Part shown: positions 7,032 to 16,643 of the stretch, piece by piece
How positions within the stretch are numbered: position 1 is the first letter of the stretch
Layout of the letters: the number at the start of each line of letters is the position of its first letter
Made by a program: the position numbers and the translations under genes
Notes under the pieces: generated by a model
Told to the model about the DNA's origin: nothing
Database searches by the model: none
The model's input: only the letters and a program-made list of their open reading frames with translations
Assembly (NCBI RefSeq): GCF_000423665.1
Contig: NZ_KE384069.1
Span: forward strand, 609,588 to 673,587
Source: Solirubrobacter soli DSM 22325
GTDB taxonomy: Bacteria; Actinomycetota; Thermoleophilia; Solirubrobacterales; Solirubrobacteraceae
Direction: 5' to 3'
Length of the DNA: 64,000 nt

Positions 7032-9686
7032 CTACGGCGTGGTGGTGCTCAGCGTGAAGGTGAGCGTCTTGGAGTACGTGCCGGTGCGCAGCGGCTCGTT
7101 GGCCGCGATCGACTGCTTGAACGTGATCGGGACGACCTCGTTGGAGGTCGGCGCGGCCCACGTCTTGATGACGCCGAGGCCCTGCAGCGGCGAGGCCAGG
7201 GCGAACGCGCCGTTGACGAGCTTGCCCGTGTTGGTGGCGCTCGGGTCGGCGACGCTGAGCGTCGCGTCACCCGCGGTCGAGAGCACGGTCGCGGTCGTGC
7301 CGGCCGTGTAGTCCTTCGCCACGCCCGGGGTGAACGCGCCGAACTGGACCGGGGCGCCCAGCGTCAGCGCCAGCGTCGCCGGGACGGACCCGCCGACGGG
7401 AGCGTCGATGCCGACGATCACGTTGAACGACTTCGTCGACGTGTTGCCGTTGGCGTCCTTGGCCGTGCAGGTGACGACCGTGGAGCCGATCGTGAACTTG
7501 CTGCCGGACGCCGGCGTGCACGTCACGGTCGGGTGCGGGTCCTCGTTGTCGGTCGCGGTCGGCAGCGTGTAGTTGACGACCGTGCCGCTCGCGTCGGCGG
7601 TGTGCGCGGTGACGTCGGGCGCAGCGCCGAACGTCGGCGCGACCGTCTCGGCGTCGGTGCCGCCCGCGGCGGCCAGCGCGGCGTAGCCGCCCTGGACCGG
7701 CAGGAGGACCTTCGACAGCTTCGTGTCGATGGTGATGGCCTGCGCCGGCGAGGCCGACGTGGGCGTGCCGCCCGAAGCGCCGCCGCCGAACAGGTTGCCG
7801 ACGATCACGACGCCGATCTGGTGACCGGCCTTGAAGATGTGCTCGGTCGCGAAGGTCGGGAACTTCAGGTGGACCTTCTCGTTGGGCGTCAGCGGCGTGG
7901 CGTCGGTGTAGAACAGCGAGTTGCGGTTCGAGGAGTCCAGCGTGCCGCGCGTGACGCGCCACTGCGTGACGTTCTGCGTGGGCTTGGAGACCTCGAGGTA
8001 GCACGCGGTGTCCGTCTCACGCGGCGACGCGGTGCAGGTGTCGCCGATGTTGCAGGACGGGCCCGGCGTGCCGGTCAGGGCGTCGTTGCTCGTGTCGCCC
8101 CAGCAGGTGCGGGTCGTCGTGTTCGAGATGCCCTCGCCCGAGCGCGTCACCTGGGTGCCCGCGCCGTAGTCGACGAGCACGGCGCCGTAGTTCTCCTGCG
8201 TGCCCGGGACCGACGCGACGAGGTCGATAGACGTCTGGCCGGAGATCCGGACGTCCTTGGTCAGCGCCTTGGACAGGAACACGCGGCGGTTGGCGTTCAG
8301 GACCGTCGGCGTGCTGATGACCGTGGTCTCGCTCGGGTAGCCCGCCGTGCCGGTGAACGTCTGCGTGTCGGCGTCGCCGCCGGACGAGCCGCCGAGCGTG
8401 CCCGGCGCGCTGGCGTCAGCCGTGCCGCGGAGGAACACGTCGACGTTCTCCGTGCCCGGGATCGGCCAGGACGCGTAGTCCTTCCAGACGTCCTTCTCGT
8501 CCTCGATCGTCACGGCCGGCTCGTTCTCGATGCCGTTGTTGACGCCGTAGAGGTAGTGGTCGAACCAGCGGTTCAGGGTGTCGACCCAGACCGACCGGCG
8601 CGACTCGAACGGGTCGGTGTGACCGGCGCGCAGCAGCCAGAGCTTGGTCTTGACGCCGTTGGCCTTCAGGGCCTGCTGCCAGTTCCACTCGTGGTCCATG
8701 CGGACGTTGTCGTCCTGGAAGCCGTGCGTGGCGAAGACGGCGGCCTTGACCTTCGACGCGTCCTTGACGTAGTCGCGATCGTTCCAGAACTTGTTGATGT
8801 CGCCGTGCGCGTCACCGTCTCCGGTGTCCACGTTCGCGTCGTTGGAGATGTCGCTGTTGACCGTCGTGCAGACCGGGCGACGATCCGGCAGGTTCACGCC
8901 GGGCGGGTTGTTCGTGCCGCCCGCGGTCGTGATGTTGCCGTTCAGGCCCGCCGGGTAGTTCGTGTTGTTGCGGATGCCGCCGGTGCGCGAGTACAGGTAC
9001 CAGGACGAGATCGCCGAGACCGGCACGATCGTCTTCAGCCCGTCGACGCCTGTCGAGGCGACGCCGTTGGACAGCGTGCCGTCGTAGGACTTGCCGATCA
9101 TCGCGCTCGAGCCGTTGTGCCAGCTCGCGACGACCTCCTCGGCGGTCAGCGACGCGGACTTGTATGCCTTCACACGGCCGTTGAGCCAGTCGATGACGGA
9201 CTTCTCGCCGGCGATGTCGCCCGGGCCGCCGTGCAGCGGGCAGCCGTTGGTGGTGTAGCCCGTGCCGTTCATCTGCGCGAGGATGTACGCGTAGCCGCGC
9301 GGCACGAAGTAGTTGTCCAGGAACAGCGGCCAACGGTCGTTGACGCCGTCGTTGTTCCAGTCGGCCATGCACTGGGACTCGTTGCCGCGGCAGACCGTCG
9401 TGTAGTAGGGCGACGGGTCGATGATCGCCGGCATCTTGTTGGTCGAGCTGCCTTCGCTCGGCCGGATGATGTCCGCGGTGATCCAGTCGTCGGACCCGTT
9501 GCGGTCCTGGTCGATCCCCGGTTGCGGAATGTACACACGCTCGCGGATCGCGTTCTTGTAGTTGTAGACGGCCTTGGTCTTGCCGTTCTCCAACACGGGA
9601 CCGGACTGCGCCTGCGCGACGCCGCCGCCACCTAGAGCCAAAGCCGCCAGCGCCAAAGCGCCCGCGGCGACCCCTCTAACCCTCAT
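7032..9686 (-). CDS. Secreted S15 (PepX/CocE-like) peptidase B with HYR domain and C-terminal module
   Basis: About 884 residues. The ATG at 9686 follows GGAGGG and begins the signal peptide MRVRGVAAGALALAALALG, cut near AQA. The domain order is the same as in paralogue A: hydrolase core, S15 beta-domain, HYR domain, terminal module. The triad is Ser200 in GKSYDGT, Asp325 in GFQDDN and His356 in AGHTDPF. Extra insertions relative to A include a Cys-containing loop (PSCNIGDTCTAS) in the beta-domain, which may form disulfides outside the cell. Promoter and terminator are its own, so the three copies look like separate transcription units. Function as for A; specificity unknown. Confidence 0.88.
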   Translation of the reverse strand: MRVRGVAAGALALAALALGGGGVAQAQSGPVLENGKTKAVYNYKNAIRERVYIPQPGIDQDRNGSDDWITADIIRPSEGSSTNKMPAIIDPSPYYTTVCRGNESQCMADWNNDGVNDRWPLFLDNYFVPRGYAYILAQMNGTGYTTNGCPLHGGPGDIAGEKSVIDWLNGRVKAYKSASLTAEEVVASWHNGSSAMIGKSYDGTLSNGVASTGVDGLKTIVPVSAISSWYLYSRTGGIRNNTNYPAGLNGNITTAGGTNNPPGVNLPDRRPVCTTVNSDISNDANVDTGDGDAHGDINKFWNDRDYVKDASKVKAAVFATHGFQDDNVRMDHEWNWQQALKANGVKTKLWLLRAGHTDPFESRRSVWVDTLNRWFDHYLYGVNNGIENEPAVTIEDEKDVWKDYASWPIPGTENVDVFLRGTADASAPGTLGGSSGGDADTQTFTGTAGYPSETTVISTPTVLNANRRVFLSKALTKDVRISGQTSIDLVASVPGTQENYGAVLVDYGAGTQVTRSGEGISNTTTRTCWGDTSNDALTGTPGPSCNIGDTCTASPRETDTACYLEVSKPTQNVTQWRVTRGTLDSSNRNSLFYTDATPLTPNEKVHLKFPTFATEHIFKAGHQIGVVIVGNLFGGGASGGTPTSASPAQAITIDTKLSKVLLPVQGGYAALAAAGGTDAETVAPTFGAAPDVTAHTADASGTVVNYTLPTATDNEDPHPTVTCTPASGSKFTIGSTVVTCTAKDANGNTSTKSFNVIVGIDAPVGGSVPATLALTLGAPVQFGAFTPGVAKDYTAGTTATVLSTAGDATLSVADPSATNTGKLVNGAFALASPLQGLGVIKTWAAPTSNEVVPITFKQSIAANEPLRTGTYSKTLTFTLSTTTP

Positions 9687-9794
9687 AGACCCTCCATCCA
9701 GACCCCAGCCACCATCCACAGGTGGCCAATGGAGAAGACATTAAGCGCTCATCAGCGTGGCGGCGAGTCGAAAACCTGTGCAGATGGCTAAACG

Positions 9795-9830
9795 CGTGGG
9801 GGCACCGGACACACGTCCGGCGCCCCCACG
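9795..9830 (-). terminator. Terminator hairpin downstream of S15 C
   Basis: Inverted repeat with 9 + 6 paired bases (9795-9803/9822-9830 and 9805-9810/9815-9820), one A-C mismatch and loop ACAC. It starts six bases after the stop codon of the third S15 gene. Confidence 0.8.
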
Positions 9831-9836
9831 GCGTGC

Positions 9837-12251
9837 TTACGGGGTCGTGGTGCTCAGCGTGAAGGTGAGCGTCTTCGAGTAGGCGCCGGTGCGCAGCGCG
9901 TCGTTCGCGCCGATGGCCTGCTTGAAGGTGACCGGGACGACCTCGTTGGACGTCGGGGCGTTCCAGGTCTTGACGACGCCGAGGCCCTGCAGCGGCTGCG
10001 GCAGTGCGAAGGTGCCGTTGACGAGGCGGCCGGTGGCGACGCTGGACGGGTCGGCGACGGTGAGCGTCGCGTCAGCGGCGCTGGAGATCACGGTCGCCGT
10101 CGTGGACGCCGTGTACTCCTTGGCCAGACCCGGCGTGAACGCGCCGAACGAGGCCGAAGCGCCGAGCGTCAGCGACAGTGTCGCCGGGACGGTGCCGCCG
10201 ACCGGCGCCGTCGGGTCGGTGAACGCGCCCGCCGCGGCCAGCGCCTCGTAGCCGCCCACGACCGGCAGCGTGACCTTGGTCGTGCGGGTGTCGAGCGAGA
10301 CCGCCACGTTCTGGTTGCCGGTGGCCGAGGCCATGCTCGTGTTGGTGCCCGCGACGATGATCGCGATGCGGTGACCGGCCTTGAAGATGTGCTCGGTCGG
10401 CATCGTCGGGAACCGGTAGCGGTTGACCACGCCCGGAGTGACGGTCGTCGCGTCCTGGAACCACAGCGAGCTGCGGTTGGACGAGTCGCGGATGCCGCGC
10501 GTGACGCGCCACATCATCTGGTCGTTGTTGGTGCCGGTCTGGTCGGACGGGATCGTGATCTCCGGCTTGGTCACCTCGGCGTAGCAGGCGGTGTCGATCT
10601 CCTGCGCGGACGCCTCGCAGGCGGCGCCGATCGTGCACTCCGGGCCGCCGGCGCCCGTCGCGCCCCAGCAGGTGCGGTTGTTGCCCGTGACGATGCCGTC
10701 GCCCGAGCGCGTGACCTGGTTGAACGGCGTGTCGCTCTGGTCGGCGATGATCACGCTGAGGTTCGACTGGTCGGCGCCCAGCGCGGCCGCGAGGTCGGCC
10801 TGGGCGGTGCCGGAGAGCCGCACGTCCTTGGTCAGCGGCGCCGTCATGTAGACGCGCTTGTTGCCCTGGTTGGCGACCTGCGACGTCAGGTTGGTGAGCG
10901 TGTTCTCGCTCGCGCCGTTGGCGGTGAAGCCCTGCGTGTCGGCGACGCCGCCGCCGGCGAAGGCGCCGACCGTGCCGACGGTGTCGGTCGAGGCGCGCAG
11001 GTAGAGATCGACGTTCTGGGTGTTCGGGATCGGCCAGCTGGCGTACTCCTTCCAGACGTCCTTCTCGTCCTCGACCGTGACCTGCGGCTCGCTCATGATC
11101 CCGTTCGGGACGTTGTAGAGCCAGTAGTCGAACCAGCGATGCAGGGTGGTGACCCACTCGGCCCGGCGCTGCTCGAACGGGTCGGTGTGACCGGTGCGCA
11201 GCAGCCACAGCTTGCGCGGGACGTTGTTCGCCTTCAGGCCCTCCCACCACAGGCCCATGTGGTCCATGCGGACGTTGTCGTCCTGGAAGCCGTGGATCGC
11301 GAAGACCGCGGCCTTGACCTTGCTGACGTCCTTGTTGTAGTCGCGGTCGCGCCAGAAGGTGTTGATGTCGCCGTGCGTGTCACCGTCACCGGTGTCGGTG
11401 TTGGCGTCGTTGTTGATGTCGTTGTTGATCGGCGTGCAGATCGGCAGCCGGTTCGGCAGGTTGACGCCCGGGCGGTTCGGCGTGCGATTGGTGATGCCCG
11501 GGTTGAGGCTGCCGCCGGGGTAGTTCGTGTTGTGGCGAACCCCGCCGGTGCGCGAGTAGTTGTACCAAGCCGAGATCGCGGAGATGGGGACGATCGTCTT
11601 GAGCCCGTCGACGCCCGTGGAGGCGACGCCGTTGGCCAGCGTGCCGTCGTAGGACTTGCCGATCATCGCGCTCGAGCCGTTGTGCCAGTCGGCGACAACC
11701 TCGGTCGCGGTCAGCGACGCGGACTTGTAGCCCTTGACGCGGCCGTTGAGCCAGTCGACGACCGACTTCTCGCCCGCGATGTCGGTCGGCCCGCCGTGCA
11801 TCGGGCAGCCGTGCTGCGTGTACGCCGTGCCGTTCATCTGAGCGAGGATGTAGGCGTAGCCGCGCGGCAGGAAGTAGTTGTCGTAGAACAGCGGCCAGCG
11901 GTCGTTGACGCCGTCGTTGTCCCAATCGGCCATGCACTGGGTCTCGTTGCCGCGGCAGCTGGTCGTGTAGTACGGCGAGGGATCGATGATCGCCGGCATC
12001 TTGTTGGTCGAGCTGCCCTCGCTCGGCCGGATGATGTCGATCGTGATCCAGTCGTCGGCGCCGCTGCGGTCCGCGTCGATCCCCGGCTGCGGGATGAAGA
12101 CACGCTCGCGGATCGCTGCTCGATAGTCGTAGACGGCCTTCGTCTTGCCGTTCTCGAGCACAGGGCCGGTCTGCGCCTGCGCGACGCCGCCTCCGCCCAT
12201 GGCCAGCGCCGCGAGCGCGAGCGCACCGGCGGCCATCCCCCTAAACCTCAT
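9837..12251 (-). CDS. Secreted S15 (PepX/CocE-like) peptidase C without HYR domain
   Basis: 804 residues. ATG at 12251 follows GGAGGG and gives a signal peptide almost identical to that of paralogue B (MRFRGMAAGALALAALAMG). The catalytic serine is again residue 200 in GKSYDGT, with GFQDDN and TGHTDPF supplying Asp and His. The enzyme core is closest to B, including the Cys-rich loop ECTIGAACEAS. Unlike A and B it lacks the HYR Ig domain: the core runs through a short TDPTAPVGG linker straight into the terminal module ending LSTTTP. So the module travels independently of HYR. Likely product of tandem duplication followed by domain loss (or gain in A and B). Confidence 0.88.
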   Translation of the reverse strand: MRFRGMAAGALALAALAMGGGGVAQAQTGPVLENGKTKAVYDYRAAIRERVFIPQPGIDADRSGADDWITIDIIRPSEGSSTNKMPAIIDPSPYYTTSCRGNETQCMADWDNDGVNDRWPLFYDNYFLPRGYAYILAQMNGTAYTQHGCPMHGGPTDIAGEKSVVDWLNGRVKGYKSASLTATEVVADWHNGSSAMIGKSYDGTLANGVASTGVDGLKTIVPISAISAWYNYSRTGGVRHNTNYPGGSLNPGITNRTPNRPGVNLPNRLPICTPINNDINNDANTDTGDGDTHGDINTFWRDRDYNKDVSKVKAAVFAIHGFQDDNVRMDHMGLWWEGLKANNVPRKLWLLRTGHTDPFEQRRAEWVTTLHRWFDYWLYNVPNGIMSEPQVTVEDEKDVWKEYASWPIPNTQNVDLYLRASTDTVGTVGAFAGGGVADTQGFTANGASENTLTNLTSQVANQGNKRVYMTAPLTKDVRLSGTAQADLAAALGADQSNLSVIIADQSDTPFNQVTRSGDGIVTGNNRTCWGATGAGGPECTIGAACEASAQEIDTACYAEVTKPEITIPSDQTGTNNDQMMWRVTRGIRDSSNRSSLWFQDATTVTPGVVNRYRFPTMPTEHIFKAGHRIAIIVAGTNTSMASATGNQNVAVSLDTRTTKVTLPVVGGYEALAAAGAFTDPTAPVGGTVPATLSLTLGASASFGAFTPGLAKEYTASTTATVISSAADATLTVADPSSVATGRLVNGTFALPQPLQGLGVVKTWNAPTSNEVVPVTFKQAIGANDALRTGAYSKTLTFTLSTTTP

Positions 12252-12320
12252 GCAGAACCCTCCGTCTCTGGAACTCCTCTTCCAGGAGAGTGACGTGGGA
12301 TTTAGGTGAAGTACATATGA

Positions 12321-12338
12321 GAGGCGTGGAAACGCCTC
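12321..12338 (-). terminator. Short terminator hairpin
   Basis: GAGGCGT/ACGCCTC with loop GGAA, ten bases past the stop of the degenerate P-loop gene. No clear T-tract, so only moderately convincing. Confidence 0.55.
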
Positions 12339-12347
12339 AACGCAGCG

Positions 12348-13001
12348 TCAGTCGTCGGAGGGCGGGGGGGAGAAGACGATCTTCTTGAGCTCGTCGATCA
12401 CGCGCCCACCGAGCCGCAGCGAGGTCATGAAGCCCTCCTGGCCGAGCTCGCCGGCGTCGAGCGCGGTGCGCAGCTCGCCCAGCGCCTCGCGGGCCTCCTC
12501 AGGCACGCCGTCCTTGGCGATCTCGACCAGCACGAGGTGCCGCGGGCGCCGGTGGACGGCGGCGAGGCGGACGAACCGCTCACGCTCGGCGGCCTCCATC
12601 GTCTCCAGCGGGACCGTCACCGAGTCGCCGGCCGCCAGGCGCTTGGTGATCGCCGCGTCCAGCAGCTGCGCCGTCTTGGCCTCGAGGTCGGCCTCCGGGA
12701 CCTTCCCGCGCAGCAGCCCGCGGACCTTGTCGGCGGAGAGGATCGAGCTCTGCTCGTCGATCACCCGCTTGACGAACCGCGCGCGCAGCTGCGGGTCCGC
12801 GCACGCGATCAGGACGAGGCTGCCCGGGTTGTACCGCATGCGGTCCGAGGGGGCGAGCACGCGGCCGCGCACGCTCACGTCCAGCTTGCGCGGCGGGCGC
12901 TCGGCCTCGCCGGCGCGGCGCGGCCGGTCCGAGGACCATCCGCCTCGCTCGTTGTCGGAGATCTTGACGCTGCGCGGCTGCGAGGAGGACATGCCCATCA
13001 C
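12348..13001 (-). CDS. P-loop kinase-like protein with lost Walker A
   Basis: 217 residues, cytoplasmic. The start GTG overlaps the stop of the upstream LamG/sugar-dehydrogenase gene (GTGA), so translation is probably coupled. After a basic disordered N-terminus, a strand reads GSLVLIACADPQLRARF where polynucleotide-kinase-type P-loop proteins have GxxxxGK[ST]. The next segments match that family in order: SADKVRGLLRG (usually SSDxxRxLL), then KRLAAGDSVTVP with a following ERFVRLAAVHRR helix. All Walker A glycines and the Lys are missing, so ATP binding is unlikely. It may be a catalytically dead regulator or binding protein. Similarity is judged by eye and the role is unknown. Confidence 0.6.
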   Translation of the reverse strand: MMGMSSSQPRSVKISDNERGGWSSDRPRRAGEAERPPRKLDVSVRGRVLAPSDRMRYNPGSLVLIACADPQLRARFVKRVIDEQSSILSADKVRGLLRGKVPEADLEAKTAQLLDAAITKRLAAGDSVTVPLETMEAAERERFVRLAAVHRRPRHLVLVEIAKDGVPEEAREALGELRTALDAGELGQEGFMTSLRLGGRVIDELKKIVFSPPPSDD

Positions 13002-16000
13002 GATGGCAGAACCACGGGCGAGTTCATGTCCGTTTGGATATCCGTCGCGGTCAGCGCGCGGTTATAGATGCGGACATCGTCCATCAGGCCCGCGAACCAC
13101 TCGCTCCAGATGGCGTTCCCGCCGAGCTTCAGCGGCCCGGTCGAGACCGTCATCGACCCGCTGACCGCCAGCGACTTCACCTGCACGCCGTTGACGTAGA
13201 GCCGCAGCGTCGCGCCGTCGTAGGTGGTCGCGAGGTGCGTCCAGGCGTTCGCCGCGATCGCCGTGGTCGCGCGCACGTCCTTCTGAGCGCCCACGTACGC
13301 CTGCCCGGTGGGGAGGCCGCCGCTCGTGTTGGCGTACATCGCGTACGTCATGTGCGTCGGCTGCTCCTTGAACAGCACGGTGCGCCAGCTCGAGCCGAGC
13401 GCGCTCGGCTTGACCCACGCTTCGAGCGTCATCCCGGTCGTGAGGTCGAGGTCGGCCTGGTCGTCGATGCGCACGAAGTCGTTGACCCCGTCGAACTGCA
13501 GCGCGCCGCCGGTGCGGCCGGAGCCGGACCACACCGGGCCGTTCAACGCGCCGTTGTGCCCCTTGCCCGACGCGTCGCGCAGCGTGCTGCCGTTGCCTTC
13601 GTCGAACGCGTAGGCGGCGACGAGCCCGGCCGGCGCGGTGTTCGCGACCGAGAAGTTGCCCGTCAGCGTCAGGCCGCCCGCCGGGACGGTCACGGTGTGC
13701 GATTGCAGCCCGCCGTCCGACCAGCCGTCGAACCAGTAGCGGGTCGTCCCGACGTACTGCGGTGAGGTGGTGTCGACCGTCCGCTGGAAGCCGACCAGCT
13801 CGTCGTAGGCGAGCGTGGCCGTCTGACCGATGCCGTCCAGCGTCCAGGCGAGCCCGCTCGGCGCCGTCGACACGGTCACGCGCGCCTTCTGCGGCACGAG
13901 CGTGACCGAGGTGGAGGTCTGGATGCCGTCGGAGTCCGTCGCGGTCAGGACGAGCTCGAAGTTCGTGTCGCCTTGGAAGCTGTGGCCGCTGGTCGGGACC
14001 GTGAAGCTGCCCGAAGCGCCGGTGGCGTCCAGGAACGGGTGGATGTGCCCGTCGTGGTGGAAGACGATCTTCCAGCTCAGCGCGGAGCCGGTCAGCGGGC
14101 CGTCGTCGGGGTCGGTCGCGCTCCCGGAGAACGAGATCGTGTCGCCCGCCTTGAAGGTGCGGCCGTCCGACGGCGACGCGATCGTGGCCGTGGGCGGCGC
14201 GCCGACGGTGATCGTCAGCGGGTCAGAGCTCGCGCTCAGCGTGCCGTCCGAGACGGTCAGGCGCGCCGTGTAGCGCCCGGCCGCCGTGTACGTGTGGTCC
14301 GGGTCGGGCTCGGTGGACGTCGTCCCGTCGCCGAAGTCCCAGCTGTAGGTCAGCGGCTGGCCCTCGGGGTCGTAGGAGCCGTCGCTGGTGAACGCCACCG
14401 GGTACGGCGCCGCGCCGCGGGCGGCGGTGAGCGCGGCGCGCGCGACGGGCGGCTGGTTGGAGCTGACGTTGCGGATCCGCCGGATCGCGCCCTGGCCGGC
14501 GATCTCGAACGGGCCGGCGTCGACGTAGTAGAGCGCGCCTTCGGGGCCCTGGGTCAGCCCGACGATGTCGCCGTACGGGCCGTCGAGGCTGCCGTCCGGC
14601 GGCTCGAAGCTGCGCACCGAGGCCACGTTGCCGTTGGCGTCGAACGTCAGCCGCTTGATCCAGTTCTGCGCGTAGTCGGCGAAGAAGTAGTCGCCCTGAT
14701 ACTCGCTCCCGAACTGGCTGCCGCGGTACACGAAGCCGCCCGTGACCGACGCGTCGTGGCTGACGTGGCGGTACGTGTAGACCGGGTTGGTCATCCCCGA
14801 GGTCGAGCACGTGCCCTCGCAGGTCGGCCAGCCGTAGTTGGCCCCGCGCACGCCGACGTCGAGCTCCTCCCAGTCGTTCTGGCCGACGTCGGCGATGATC
14901 ATCCGGCCGGTGGGCGGATCGATCGTGAAGCGGAACGGGTTGCGCAGGCCGCGCACCCAGATCGCGTCGACATTCGGGCCCGAGCCGTCGTAGAACGGGT
15001 TGTCGGAGGGGGCGCTGCCGTCGCGGTTGATCCGCAGGATCTTGCCGTTCGCGCTCGTCAGCGACTGGGCGCTGGGGGCGTCGAGGTGGTCGCCGACGGA
15101 GAAGTACAGCGTGCCGTCGGTGCCGAAGTTGAGATCGCCGCCCTGGTGGTAGACGTCCGCCGCGACGGGGTTCTGCCAGAGCACGGTCTCCGAGGACGCG
15201 GGTGCGCTGTTCCCGGTCGCGGTGAAGCGCGACACGCGGTTGCGCATCTGCGTGCCGTGCGTGTAGTAGACGTAGAACTGCCCGTTGGTGGCGAAGCCGG
15301 GGTCGAGCACGAGCCCGAGCAGGCCGCGCTCGTAGTCGTGGGACACGCTCGGAAGCTGCAGGAACGGCTGGGGGTCGACGCGGGTGGCGCCCGGCTGGGC
15401 GACCCAGACGGTGCCGTCGCGCTCGGCGATCAGCATCCGCCCGTCGGGCGTGAACTTCATCGCGGTCGGCTCGTCGAGGCCGAGGATGAGCTTGTCGTTG
15501 ACGAACTTCGGGCCGGCGTTGGCCACGGACACGCTGACGGCCGCGCTCGTCGTGCGGTTGCCGGCGGCGTCGCGGGCGATCGCGGTGATCGTGTGTTGGC
15601 CCGCGGCAGCGGTCGCGCTGTCCCAGTCGGTGGCGTAGGGGGCGACCGTGTCCTCGGCGCCGGCGTCGACCCCGTCGACGCGGAACTGGACGCCGGCGAC
15701 GCCGCGGTCGTCGCTCGCGGTCGCGGCCAGCGTGACGGTGCCGGAGACCGGGCCGGCGGCGGGGGAGGTGATCGAGACCGTGGGCGCCGCGGTGTCCGGC
15801 GGCGGCGTCGTCGCGCCCACCGGCGTCGCCATGTCAGCGCCCACCTCGGCCGCGCTGAGCGCCCGGTTGTAGACGCGGACGTCGTCGACGACGCCGCGGA
15901 AATACTCGCCCCAGACGGCGTTGCCGCCGATCCGCAGCGCGCCGGTGGGCGCGGCGAGCGACCCCGTCTGCGCGCGGGTGGAGACCTCGACGCCATTGAC

Positions 16001-16519
16001 GTAGAGCTTCTGGTTCGCCCCGTCATACGTCGTCGCGAGGTGCGTCCATACGTTCAGCGGAAGTTGTGCGGCGCCGGCGGCGTTCTTCTCGCCGCCGATG
16101 TTGACCTGGCCGGTCGGGCGCGCCGAGCCGTTGTTGGCGTAGAGCGCGTAGCCCATCGCGCTGCCGCTGGTCTGCTTGAACAGCACGGTCCGCCACGAGC
16201 CGCCGTCGGTGCCGAGGGTGTTCGGGTTCACCCAGGCCTCGAGGGTCATGCCGGTCGTCAGCCGCAGCGAGGCGCTGTCCGCGATCGTCACGTAGCCGTT
16301 GCCGGCGAACGAGAGGCCTTGGCCGTTGCGGCCTGTGGTCCACGTCGTGCCCGAGGCGGTCCCGGCGTTGCCGGTGCCGGAAGCGTCGGCGACGGCGGTG
16401 CCGAACCCCTCGTTGAAGCCATATGCCGCGACCAGCCCGCCGTCAGCCGCCAGCGCGCGTGGGACCGCGACGCATAACAGCGTGAGCAGGCAGGCGCTGA
16501 CCAACGCCAACCGTCCCAT
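12998..16519 (-). CDS. Secreted LamG / Ig / PQQ-type sugar dehydrogenase / PKD / LamG protein
   Basis: 1,173 residues with a signal peptide ending ALA. Domains in order: LamG lectin-like fold (about 26-235), Ig-like domain (245-335), a six-bladed soluble glucose/sorbosone dehydrogenase propeller (about 338-680; signatures LDEPTAMKFTPDGRMLIAER, GLLGLVLDPGF, WVRGLRNPFRF and NYGWPTCEG), PKD domain (YSWDFGDG, about 695-770), two linker beta-domains, and a second LamG (about 960-1165). The LamG copies share HLATTYDGA and VYNRAL but differ elsewhere, indicating an old internal duplication. Proteins of this propeller family oxidise sugars with PQQ or bind them; the LamG domains would bind glycans. 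It is divergent from the HAD/GntR unit and may be controlled from that intergenic region. Confidence 0.88.
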   Translation of the reverse strand: MGRLALVSACLLTLLCVAVPRALAADGGLVAAYGFNEGFGTAVADASGTGNAGTASGTTWTTGRNGQGLSFAGNGYVTIADSASLRLTTGMTLEAWVNPNTLGTDGGSWRTVLFKQTSGSAMGYALYANNGSARPTGQVNIGGEKNAAGAAQLPLNVWTHLATTYDGANQKLYVNGVEVSTRAQTGSLAAPTGALRIGGNAVWGEYFRGVVDDVRVYNRALSAAEVGADMATPVGATTPPPDTAAPTVSITSPAAGPVSGTVTLAATASDDRGVAGVQFRVDGVDAGAEDTVAPYATDWDSATAAAGQHTITAIARDAAGNRTTSAAVSVSVANAGPKFVNDKLILGLDEPTAMKFTPDGRMLIAERDGTVWVAQPGATRVDPQPFLQLPSVSHDYERGLLGLVLDPGFATNGQFYVYYTHGTQMRNRVSRFTATGNSAPASSETVLWQNPVAADVYHQGGDLNFGTDGTLYFSVGDHLDAPSAQSLTSANGKILRINRDGSAPSDNPFYDGSGPNVDAIWVRGLRNPFRFTIDPPTGRMIIADVGQNDWEELDVGVRGANYGWPTCEGTCSTSGMTNPVYTYRHVSHDASVTGGFVYRGSQFGSEYQGDYFFADYAQNWIKRLTFDANGNVASVRSFEPPDGSLDGPYGDIVGLTQGPEGALYYVDAGPFEIAGQGAIRRIRNVSSNQPPVARAALTAARGAAPYPVAFTSDGSYDPEGQPLTYSWDFGDGTTSTEPDPDHTYTAAGRYTARLTVSDGTLSASSDPLTITVGAPPTATIASPSDGRTFKAGDTISFSGSATDPDDGPLTGSALSWKIVFHHDGHIHPFLDATGASGSFTVPTSGHSFQGDTNFELVLTATDSDGIQTSTSVTLVPQKARVTVSTAPSGLAWTLDGIGQTATLAYDELVGFQRTVDTTSPQYVGTTRYWFDGWSDGGLQSHTVTVPAGGLTLTGNFSVANTAPAGLVAAYAFDEGNGSTLRDASGKGHNGALNGPVWSGSGRTGGALQFDGVNDFVRIDDQADLDLTTGMTLEAWVKPSALGSSWRTVLFKEQPTHMTYAMYANTSGGLPTGQAYVGAQKDVRATTAIAANAWTHLATTYDGATLRLYVNGVQVKSLAVSGSMTVSTGPLKLGGNAIWSEWFAGLMDDVRIYNRALTATDIQTDMNSPVVLPS

Positions 16520-16598
16520 TTGCCCCCCTGTAGTTCCTCGACCGGCGCGGAACTATGCACGAAAGGCGCGCGAGCGGCTTGGCGGGCCTGCACTGTAA

Positions 16599-16635
16599 GA
16601 CTGTCTGACAACCCTTGTGTCCGACTGTCTGACAA
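16599..16635. promoter_or_regulatory. Two operator-like boxes (GACTGTCTGACAA)
   Basis: The same 13-mer occurs at 16599-16611 and 16623-16635, 24 bp apart (two helical turns, same face). Each contains the palindrome TGTC-T-GACA, the type of site bound by FadR/GntR-FCD regulators. One is encoded two genes downstream. The second box lies inside the -35/-10 spacer, which fits repression. Confidence 0.75.
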
Positions 16636-16643
16636 TGTAGGTT
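16615..16643 (+). promoter_or_regulatory. Leaderless promoter of HAD-like/GntR operon
   Basis: TTGTGT (16615-16620), 17-bp spacer, TAGGTT (16638-16643), then seven bases to the ATG at 16651. The spacing implies a transcript starting at or next to the start codon, and no ribosome binding site is present. Confidence 0.6.

Noticed and set aside
4293-12293. Long plus-strand open frames across the three S15 genes
   Set aside because: They are antisense shadows; the minus strand has signal peptides, catalytic motifs, ribosome binding sites and terminators.
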